Positions 1 through 6,560 of a stretch of DNA of 49,604 bases are shown piece after piece. The stretch is taken from positions 1 to 49,604 of the forward strand of contig JAFPYX010000031.1 in the NCBI GenBank assembly GCA_017417585.1, in the 5' to 3' direction. Below the pieces are notes generated by a model. That model saw only the letters and a list, made by a program, of their open reading frames with translations, searched no databases and was not told where the DNA came from. The position numbers were made by a program, and so were the translations under genes. Origin of the DNA: Victivallales bacterium. GTDB lineage: Bacteria > Verrucomicrobiota > Lentisphaeria > Oligosphaerales > Oligosphaeraceae. Each line of letters opens with the position of its first letter. Position 1 is the first letter of the stretch.

Positions 1-64
1 AGGTTAGAGGTTAGAAGCATTTTGCTAGTGCGGCTAGTGCGGCTAGTGCGGCTAGTGCGGCTAG
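1..64. repeat. compound heptamer/nonamer tandem repeat
   Basis: Two copies of AGGTTAG (1-14) are followed by an exact 9-bp unit GCTAGTGCG repeated four times plus a partial copy (24-64). The block lies just ahead of the first gene and stops about ten bases before its ribosome binding site. Related AGGTTA-type heptamers recur near 5263, 22044 and 41440. The window edge truncates whatever lies upstream. Confidence 0.85.
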
Positions 65-83
65 ATTTTCAAACGGAGTCCCC

Positions 84-1478
84 ATGTTAGACCAACATTC
101 TTCCGATCGTTGGAATCCGGTCTTCTGGAAAGAGATGCATCTGATGCATCAGAGCCGGATGCTAGATATAATGCCTTTGATTGGGGCATGTATGACGGTG
201 TTGTTTATCGTGGGACTCTATTATATTCGTAACCAACAGGAGGTCCTTGGCTTTGGGATGAATGAGGATACTCTCGTTCGCAGGTTCTTCTACGTCATGG
301 GCGTTCTCTCCATGGTCTGGGTCTATGCCCAAATCTACCAGACGACTTCAAAGGAGCGCATGGTGGAGGGATTGGATCCGCAACTGGGAACCATGTTGAC
401 TCCCGGCCAGACGCTGATTGGTAAATTATCGGCGATGCTGGTGTGCATCCTGATTGTTCAGCTGCTGGAGTTGCCTTTTTTCATCTATGCCATGCGTATG
501 CGTCTCGATGCGTCGGAGTGGCTGAACTTTGTCGCATTGTTTGGCTGCAAGGTGGCGGCCGGTTCATCGCTGTTGGCGGTGGGTTGCATTCCCCGTAGCT
601 CCACCAACCGTTCCGGGAGCGTGCTGTTGAAGCTTTTGGTATGGATTCTTCTGTTTTATCTGGCCAGCAATTATATAAGAGTTTTATTCGAGTATGATGA
701 ACACTTTCGAGTGGGGCAGCCTGACATAATATGGATATTGAAGATTAAGTATCGCGTGGATTTACTAATCAAGGTCATCGCATTGTCGGCTTTCGCGTCC
801 TGCTTGGGTCTGGCCTTCCTGCGCAATACGCGCCAGGAACGCTCCTGGCCCTGGCGTCTGTGTGTATTGATTGTCTGGGCGGTGTTGCCGACAGTGTCCG
901 GGTGGAATGATGACTATTCCCAAGGATATGAATGGCGGGAATGGGCACGCCAGCAGGCCTTCTACGGTTTTGTCTTTGCCGCTTTGGTGGCGGTTTTCAG
1001 CATTTTCGAACGGCTGGAACCAAGCCGCCGGACACTTCAGGCGAACGCAGGAACCAATACAACTGTCAAATTAGTGACCTTGCCTTTCCGTTCCGGAGCG
1101 GGGGCAGGAATGGTGTTGGCGTGGATTCTCTTTTTGGTCAGTCTGGCATTGAGCAGTCGTTTGGAAGACGCAGATTCTAAATGCCAGGCGATTGCTGCGT
1201 ATCTTCTTTTCTATTCTCCACTGATAGCATTGTTGTCGAAGCGCCTCGGTTTCACCCGCGAAGCCGCTTGCTGGGTGGTGATTGCAGCTTCTGTTTTCCT
1301 GCCATTGTTTGCCAGTGCCACTGAGTTGGAGATTTTGGCTTGCCCAACCTTTTTCTTTCCACTCATGGAAGAAGAATACTCTGGTGTGATAACAGTCGTG
1401 GTGGCTTTGCTTGCCGTGGTCCCCGGCACTGTCGCAATATTTAAATATTGCAGCAAATACTTTAGCATAAAGAAATAA
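84..1478 (+). CDS. ABC-2-type multispanning membrane protein (putative ABC transporter permease)
   Basis: A 464-residue protein dominated by hydrophobic segments, roughly eleven to twelve predicted transmembrane helices, the first at about residues 29-48. The N-terminal NPVFWKEM-type stretch before the first helix resembles permeases of ABC-2-type exporters, in which a cytoplasmic helix precedes the membrane domain. No ATPase domain is present; the partner would have to be encoded upstream, outside the window. The ATG at 84 has a GGAG (75-78) five bases upstream, which supports this start. The gene ends against a 9-bp tandem repeat and is convergent with the SLC6 transporter. Substrate unknown; the family call rests on topology and the N-terminus only. 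Confidence 0.6.
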   Translation: MLDQHSSDRWNPVFWKEMHLMHQSRMLDIMPLIGACMTVLFIVGLYYIRNQQEVLGFGMNEDTLVRRFFYVMGVLSMVWVYAQIYQTTSKERMVEGLDPQLGTMLTPGQTLIGKLSAMLVCILIVQLLELPFFIYAMRMRLDASEWLNFVALFGCKVAAGSSLLAVGCIPRSSTNRSGSVLLKLLVWILLFYLASNYIRVLFEYDEHFRVGQPDIIWILKIKYRVDLLIKVIALSAFASCLGLAFLRNTRQERSWPWRLCVLIVWAVLPTVSGWNDDYSQGYEWREWARQQAFYGFVFAALVAVFSIFERLEPSRRTLQANAGTNTTVKLVTLPFRSGAGAGMVLAWILFLVSLALSSRLEDADSKCQAIAAYLLFYSPLIALLSKRLGFTREAACWVVIAASVFLPLFASATELEILACPTFFFPLMEEEYSGVITVVVALLAVVPGTVAIFKYCSKYFSIKK

Positions 1479-1550
1479 TCCGGAAGCTCCGGAAGATCCG
1501 GAAAATCCGGAAGCCCCGGAGAATCCGGAGAATCCGGAAGCCCCGGAAGA
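1479..1550. repeat. nonamer tandem repeat between convergent genes
   Basis: Eight consecutive 9-bp units of the form YCCGGARRM (for example TCCGGAAGC, TCCGGAAGA, CCCGGAGAA) fill the whole gap between the stop codon at 1476-1478 and the reverse-strand stop at 1553-1555. The period is a multiple of three, so either strand could be read through without a frame change, but both flanking genes stop before it. There is no T-rich tract of an ordinary terminator. Confidence 0.9.
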
Positions 1551-1552
1551 CA

Positions 1553-3148
1553 TTATGCGAACACGCCCAGGGCGCTCAGGATGATGAGCAGGATGGCGAT
1601 GGGCGAGATGAAGCGGATGGCGAAGGCCCAGGCGGAGCAGGGCGTGATGCCGATGCCCTGGATGCTCTTGCTGTAAGGCGCGGTGTCGGATAGACCTGCC
1701 AGCCACTGGAAGATATTGACGTGCGCAATCTTCTCGGCACCCTGCTGAAGTTCCTCGGTGGCTTTCCTGGTGGTCCATACCCATGCCGCGAAGAGCGCGG
1801 TGAGCAGCCCGGCGGTGGTGATCATCCAGTTGTTGGTGATGCCGTCGAGGAAATCCAGCCAGTTGCCGCCGTAGGCGCCATCGCCGAAGGCCTTGCAGAG
1901 TGCGGTGTGGATCCACTCCAGACGGCTCCAGTCCCGTACGGATACGCAGGAAAGGATTCCACCCGCGCCAATGACCACGTAGGTCAGCAGGATGGCGGGC
2001 TTGCGCTTGAGTTTGGTGTGGTCCAGCAGGAAAGTGATGCCGCATTCGATCAGCGAGGCGGCGCTAGTCATCGCGGCGATGGTGAGCATGATGAAGAAAA
2101 GTCCCGCCCACAGCCATCCCAGGGGGATTTGGTTGAAGGTGGCGGGAAGAATCTGGAAGATGAGACCTGTGCCTTGATTGGGCTCCATGCCCATTGCGAA
2201 GACGGCGGGGAAGATGGCCAGGCCCGCCAATAACGCGGCGCCAGTGTCCAGCAGGATCACCCATAGTGCCGAGGAGAAGAGGTTGTCGGTTTTCTTCTGG
2301 TAGGAGCCGTAGGTGATGGAAATGGCCATGCCCAGCGAGAGTGAGTAGAAGGAATGCCCCAGCGCGGCAATCACACTTCCCGAGTTGAGCTTGGAGAAAT
2401 CCGGAACGAAGAGGAAACGCAGGCCCTTTTCCGCGCCGTCCAGGGTCACGCTTCGGGCGATGACGACCAGCAGCAGGATGAGGAGCATCGGCATGAGGAC
2501 CTTTGACCACCGCTCGATGCCGTCCTTGATGCCGCTCCAGAGCATTGCGGAGGCGATGCCCAGGAAGACCAGATGGAAGAGAATCACACGCCATGGCGTG
2601 TTCAGGAAATTGTCAAATTGCCCTTTTGCCTGCTCGATGGTGGTCAGTTCGGAGAATTTCCCGAAGAAGGCCAGCCGGACATACTCGATAATCCATCCGC
2701 CGATGACGGAGTAGTAGGTCAGGATAATGAGCGCGGCCGCCAGCGCGATGGCACCCGTCGCCTTGAAGCCCCATTTAAATAGGATTAGCGCTACCACGAG
2801 AAAGACCACGCCGAGACCATGGCTTCCCGTGCCCGCCAGAATCAGCGCGTAGGCCAGCGTGAGCCAGGCGATATATCTGGCCAGCAACGATTTGCCGGGG
2901 AAGAGTGTGGCAAAGGCGGAGACGGGGCCCTTCTGTGCTGCGCGACCGATGGCGAACTCGCAGATCATGATGGGAAGGCCCACCAGCATCACACACAGCA
3001 GGTAGATGAGGCAGAAGGCCGCGCCGCCGTTCATGCCTGTGATGAACGGAAAACGCCAGATGTTGCCCAGACCGATGGCCGAGCCGGAGACGGAGAGGAT
3101 GAAGCCGATTTTCGAGCCCCAATTTTCGCGTGAGGTGGTGTTGGACAT
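1553..3148 (-). CDS. sodium-dependent transporter, SLC6/NSS family
   Basis: A 531-residue, twelve-helix protein of the neurotransmitter:sodium symporter family (LeuT fold), which imports amino acids or related amines with Na+ across the inner membrane. The hallmark unwound first helix is seen at residues 26-35 (GLGNIWRFPF), followed by the glycine-rich NGGAAF segment and a GLPIMICEFAIGR motif typical of helix 2. Length matches bacterial NSS proteins (about 450-550). It starts 30 bases downstream of the U32-family gene on the same strand, with a small hairpin between them, so the two may be cotranscribed. The substrate cannot be read from the sequence. Confidence 0.93.
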   Translation of the reverse strand: MSNTTSRENWGSKIGFILSVSGSAIGLGNIWRFPFITGMNGGAAFCLIYLLCVMLVGLPIMICEFAIGRAAQKGPVSAFATLFPGKSLLARYIAWLTLAYALILAGTGSHGLGVVFLVVALILFKWGFKATGAIALAAALIILTYYSVIGGWIIEYVRLAFFGKFSELTTIEQAKGQFDNFLNTPWRVILFHLVFLGIASAMLWSGIKDGIERWSKVLMPMLLILLLVVIARSVTLDGAEKGLRFLFVPDFSKLNSGSVIAALGHSFYSLSLGMAISITYGSYQKKTDNLFSSALWVILLDTGAALLAGLAIFPAVFAMGMEPNQGTGLIFQILPATFNQIPLGWLWAGLFFIMLTIAAMTSAASLIECGITFLLDHTKLKRKPAILLTYVVIGAGGILSCVSVRDWSRLEWIHTALCKAFGDGAYGGNWLDFLDGITNNWMITTAGLLTALFAAWVWTTRKATEELQQGAEKIAHVNIFQWLAGLSDTAPYSKSIQGIGITPCSAWAFAIRFISPIAILLIILSALGVFA

Positions 3149-3159
3149 GGTATTTCTGT

Positions 3160-3178
3160 TCCCGAGACTCTTTCGGGA
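3160..3178 (-). other. intercistronic hairpin
   Basis: An 8-bp stem (TCCCGAGA 3160-3167 with TTTCGGGA 3171-3178, one G-T pair) with a 3-base loop lies immediately after the U32 gene stop and before the SLC6 start on the minus strand. No U-tract follows, so it is more likely an mRNA-end or processing hairpin than an efficient terminator. Confidence 0.4.
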
Positions 3179-5260
3179 CTATTTCAAGGTCCGGTCGAAA
3201 TTGAAGAGGAAAGGTGATTTGCTTGCCGAAAGGTCGGCCGTGATGTCCTTCGAACCACGGAGGTCCATCACGAGATGCGCCACGCGGATTTTGGGCGAAG
3301 AGAGTCCACGCCAGTCATAGGGTGTCTCCGGTCGCAGGACGGTGAGGTGACCCTCGCGCCAGGCACGCAGCCTTGTGCCGCGGCCGTCCTCGAAGGGGAC
3401 GCCTGGTTGCCCGTCGGAAGATGGTGCGAATTCCGGCGGAAGTTCTGCGCGGGTAGTCATCAAAGGCGGTCGCCCAAAGACAATCGCGACAAGCGGAATT
3501 TCGCAGGATTGGCATAAGTCCTCGAATTTCTCTTGGTCGATTTCCGGCGAGACGGTGCATGACTCGGCACCGAGCCGCCGGAGGAGTCTGGCGGCCAGCG
3601 GGTTCAATACCGCAAGGCCGGGACCGCCCACGAAGGGAACTCCTGCCTCGCGGACGAGTTGGAGCGTGTCCCACGAATTGACTTCCAGATGCCATTGGTG
3701 TGACTTTGCCAATAATATAATCTCTTTCAGGAATGGAAGGTCGTCTTCGTAGGCGACTTGTGGCAAATCAATGGTCAATCGCTCCCGCCATTGTGCGGGC
3801 AGAGTGTTCAGGGCAGAAAGGAACTCGGAAGAACTGGTTCCAGCAGATGCCTCCAGAATCAGCTCCGCATGAGACGGAAGTGCGGAAAGACGCTGGAGGT
3901 TCATTGCGTCCAGTCGGATTCGGTCTGGCATTTCGGTGAGACAATGGCGGTTTTCTGCCGCCAGATGTGTCTGCAATTCTAGATGCCTTGCAATCTCGGC
4001 GGGAAGTGCGCACCGCACCGTGCCGTCCTCGGAATGATTCAGCTTACGGAGAAACTCTGCAAGTGCGTCCGCAAATTGTGATTGGCAGCGGCGGGGCAGA
4101 AGGAGCTGCCGAAGTTCTTCTGGGCATTCGATTGCGTATTCCTGATGAACCAGAAGAGGCACCGTATCGTCCAGCAGAGTGCCTAAGGAAATCGCACGGC
4201 GTGGATTCGCGATGCGCTGCCAGGGAATCCGGAAGGACAGGGTGGATTCTCCGAATGCGAAGGTGAAGTTGGTGCCTTTTTGCCCGTCGGTTTTTACTAT
4301 TATAATAAATTGTTTATTTTCAATATGTTGTATATTATTTTCTTGGACTGTTTCACCAAGGGGGCTGGGAGTTGCCTGCCGTCCAGCGTCCTCGTCGGTC
4401 AGATCTTCGAAGTGGTGTTCAAAATATGCGGTGGTGAGGGTTCGTCCCGTGTAGTATCCGAGGGCTTCTGCCTCGGCGCGGAGTCCTTCGGGGGGTTCGG
4501 TGCCGTCCAAAGCCTTGCGATAAAGTGCCACGGCGCGGTGAACCCAGTTCGTGGACTTGAGGCGCCCTTCGATTTTGAGGGATGCAACGCCCATTTTTCG
4601 CAGTTCTTCGAGATGTCCAAGAAGGCAGAGGTCGTGCATGGACATCGGATGTGCGGTCCTGCCTGTGGTGCTTTTCCATGCGACTCGGCAGGGCGATGCG
4701 CAGGTCCCGCGGTTGCCGCTTCGTCCGCCGACCCAACTGGAAAGCAGGCAACGTCCGGAGCAGCAGAAGCACATCGCGCCTTGCACGAAGACCTCGGTTT
4801 CGATGCCTGGAACGGCCGCCGCCGAGCGGATTTCCTCACAAGTCATCTCGCGTGCCAGCACGACACGGTGGCACCCCAGTGCCTTAGCGGCCAATACACC
4901 TGCCGAGGAGGAGACGCCTGCCTGCGTGCTCAGGTGGAATTGGAGTTTCGGAAAATGCGGAATCAGCGAAAGAATCGCGCCGTCGCGGACAATCACAGCG
5001 TCCACTCCGGCTTCGCTGGCCAGCTGAAGGGTCCTGGCCGCCAAGCCGAGTTCGCGAGTGGCAAGGTCGATATTGAGTGTCAGATGCGCCTTGGCGTTTG
5101 CACCATGGATGCGCTGGACCACCTCCGATAGCTCGTCCGGCGCGAAGTTCTTGGCCCCGCGGCGGGCATTCAGCCGCGTCAGGCCAAAGTACACCGCGTC
5201 TGCACCGGCGTCCAGTGCGGCTTGCAGGGTATCGGCATTGACGGGGGCCAATAATTCCAT
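3179..5260 (-). CDS. U32-family (peptidase U32/RlhA-like) protein with DUF3656-type C-terminus
   Basis: A 693-residue protein. It opens with the TIM-barrel signature of family U32 (MELLAPV..., LDAGADAVYFG, residues 1-26). The conserved cysteine cluster is visible at C164, C166, C167, C171, C187 and C191 (SGRCLL ... NRGTCASPCR), followed by MSMHDLCLL and LKIEGRLKS. Characterised members of this type, such as E. coli RlhA (about 650 residues) and TrhP, hydroxylate cytidine or uridine in rRNA or tRNA, and the cysteines are thought to hold an Fe-S cluster. The length fits the RlhA-like class with the extra C-terminal domain better than the short TrhP class. Older annotations call it collagenase-like; protease activity is doubtful. 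The ATG is preceded on its own strand by CTTTAACC-type heptamer repeats instead of a clear Shine-Dalgarno sequence. Confidence 0.85.
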   Translation of the reverse strand: MELLAPVNADTLQAALDAGADAVYFGLTRLNARRGAKNFAPDELSEVVQRIHGANAKAHLTLNIDLATRELGLAARTLQLASEAGVDAVIVRDGAILSLIPHFPKLQFHLSTQAGVSSSAGVLAAKALGCHRVVLAREMTCEEIRSAAAVPGIETEVFVQGAMCFCCSGRCLLSSWVGGRSGNRGTCASPCRVAWKSTTGRTAHPMSMHDLCLLGHLEELRKMGVASLKIEGRLKSTNWVHRAVALYRKALDGTEPPEGLRAEAEALGYYTGRTLTTAYFEHHFEDLTDEDAGRQATPSPLGETVQENNIQHIENKQFIIIVKTDGQKGTNFTFAFGESTLSFRIPWQRIANPRRAISLGTLLDDTVPLLVHQEYAIECPEELRQLLLPRRCQSQFADALAEFLRKLNHSEDGTVRCALPAEIARHLELQTHLAAENRHCLTEMPDRIRLDAMNLQRLSALPSHAELILEASAGTSSSEFLSALNTLPAQWRERLTIDLPQVAYEDDLPFLKEIILLAKSHQWHLEVNSWDTLQLVREAGVPFVGGPGLAVLNPLAARLLRRLGAESCTVSPEIDQEKFEDLCQSCEIPLVAIVFGRPPLMTTRAELPPEFAPSSDGQPGVPFEDGRGTRLRAWREGHLTVLRPETPYDWRGLSSPKIRVAHLVMDLRGSKDITADLSASKSPFLFNFDRTLK

Positions 5261-5262
5261 GA

Positions 5263-5380
5263 AAAAGTTTAAAGGTTAAAGGTTAAAGTCCGTCGTCTGG
5301 CGTCCCGGCCTGCCGTCCGTGGTCCGTCGTCTGGCGTCCCGGTTGTCCTGCCGTCCGTCGTCCGTCGTCTGACGTCCCAG
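5263..5380. repeat. compound tandem repeat upstream of the U32 gene
   Basis: Positions 5263-5288 are an AAAGGTT heptamer run (AAAGTTTAAAGGTTAAAGGTTAAAG). From 5288 a 21-bp unit beginning GTCCGTCGTCTGGCGTCCC is present at 5288, 5322 and 5360 with short GCCGTCCGT linkers, about 2.7 copies. On the minus strand the order is GC-rich repeat, then CTTTAACC heptamers, then the U32 start codon, the same order as upstream of fucI. Confidence 0.85.
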
Positions 5381-5384
5381 AAAG

Positions 5385-5427
5385 AAAACGCCGGCAATTC
5401 CCGGGTGGCGGGGACTGCCGGCGTTTT
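5385..5427 (-). terminator. rho-independent terminator of the DUF481 gene
   Basis: A perfect 12-bp inverted repeat, AAAACGCCGGCA (5385-5396) and TGCCGGCGTTTT (5416-5427), lies just past the stop codon of the DUF481 gene. On the minus strand the GC-rich stem is followed by TTTTCTTTCT, a classical intrinsic terminator. Confidence 0.88.
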
Positions 5428-5444
5428 GCCAATTCAGCAGGCGA

Positions 5445-6464
5445 TTACTTGAACTTGTAAACCAGTTTGGCGAAGTAGTTGGTTTCCAGGCCCTCGAAGC
5501 CGACATTGACCTTGCTGTTGTACTCGTTGGAGATACCCACGCGCAGGGACAGCGGACGGCCGAAGAGGATCGGGATGTCCAGCGAGGACTCGTGGAGGAT
5601 GCGGTAGTCGTCGAGGCGCTTGGTGGAGGGCTGGTAGGTCAGGTCGGTGACCCATTTGCCCCACTCCTGGATGTCCTGCTCGAAGTGGAGGCCAGCTTCG
5701 ATTGCGATTTCATCGCGATGGGAATCATCGATGAATTTGCGGCTGCGCCCAACGGCACCGACACGAGCACGGAGCTTGGTGTGTTCCCAATCCAGGATGT
5801 AGTATCCATAACCGATTGCGACTTCCTCTCGGAGCTTCAGACCATTGGTGGTGTGGTGTTCGAACTCGGCACGGGCATACCAGGTGTTCTCGGTGCCTGC
5901 GATCTTGCGCTCGAAGTCCGCGCCGGCGATGCTCTTCTTGGAGCTGGTGACGCTATCCTGGCGCTCGTAGGAAGTGCTGGCGTAGAGCTTCAGGTGGTCG
6001 TCCGGCCCGACCAGGTTCGCGGTCACGCCGAGAGTGCCGTTGAATTTCTCGGTGGAGCCGCCTGTCTTGCCGGCGATGTCCACGTAGATTTCAGCATCCC
6101 ATTTGCGTTTCGGCGGGAGGGTGGGGTCTTCCATGCCGTCCGTCCAGAGATACTTGATGTTGGTCAGGGGCAGCGCGATGGCGGAAACCTGCGGGGCGCC
6201 GCCTTCCGGAGTCTCAATGGCGCCGGAGTACTTCGTGCCGTCTTCCGTGGCGACTTGCACGGGGGCGGCGGTGTTCAGCGCGGCGATCTTGTCCATGGCG
6301 ACGGTGATGTCACCGGCGAAGTCCGTGGCGATGACAGCCTTGCCGTCCGTGAGGCTCTTGAGGGTTCCGTTCACGACGGAGCCATCGGTCAGGGTGATTC
6401 GGTCTGCCTGGACGAACAGCGTGGCTGCCAGGAGGACCATTAGGGAAGAAAGAAGTTTTTTCAT
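5445..6464 (-). CDS. DUF481-family outer-membrane beta-barrel protein
   Basis: A 339-residue exported protein. Residues 1-20 form a signal peptide (MKKLLSSLMVLLAATLFVQA). Residues 21-65 (ITLTDGSVVNGTLKSL..., a small all-beta segment) precede a region of about 240 residues rich in alternating polar/aromatic beta-strands, with an aromatic-rich C-terminus (KLVYKFK), as in DUF481 / salt-induced outer-membrane proteins. It probably sits in the outer membrane; the ligand is unknown. It is followed by a strong intrinsic terminator at 5385-5427 and appears to be monocistronic. Confidence 0.82.
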   Translation of the reverse strand: MKKLLSSLMVLLAATLFVQADRITLTDGSVVNGTLKSLTDGKAVIATDFAGDITVAMDKIAALNTAAPVQVATEDGTKYSGAIETPEGGAPQVSAIALPLTNIKYLWTDGMEDPTLPPKRKWDAEIYVDIAGKTGGSTEKFNGTLGVTANLVGPDDHLKLYASTSYERQDSVTSSKKSIAGADFERKIAGTENTWYARAEFEHHTTNGLKLREEVAIGYGYYILDWEHTKLRARVGAVGRSRKFIDDSHRDEIAIEAGLHFEQDIQEWGKWVTDLTYQPSTKRLDDYRILHESSLDIPILFGRPLSLRVGISNEYNSKVNVGFEGLETNYFAKLVYKFK

Positions 6465-6560
6465 GATGGATTCTCGGTTTGAGTGGTGGGTGAAGAAAAA
6501 CTTGAACTAATATAGCGCGGAATTATCGCAGGGCGTCTTGGAACGGCGAAAAAACCTCCC

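Noticed and set aside
1071..2045. Minus-strand frame reading through the 9-bp repeat
   Set aside because: It is out of frame with the SLC6 gene and made of repeat translation plus shadow sequence.
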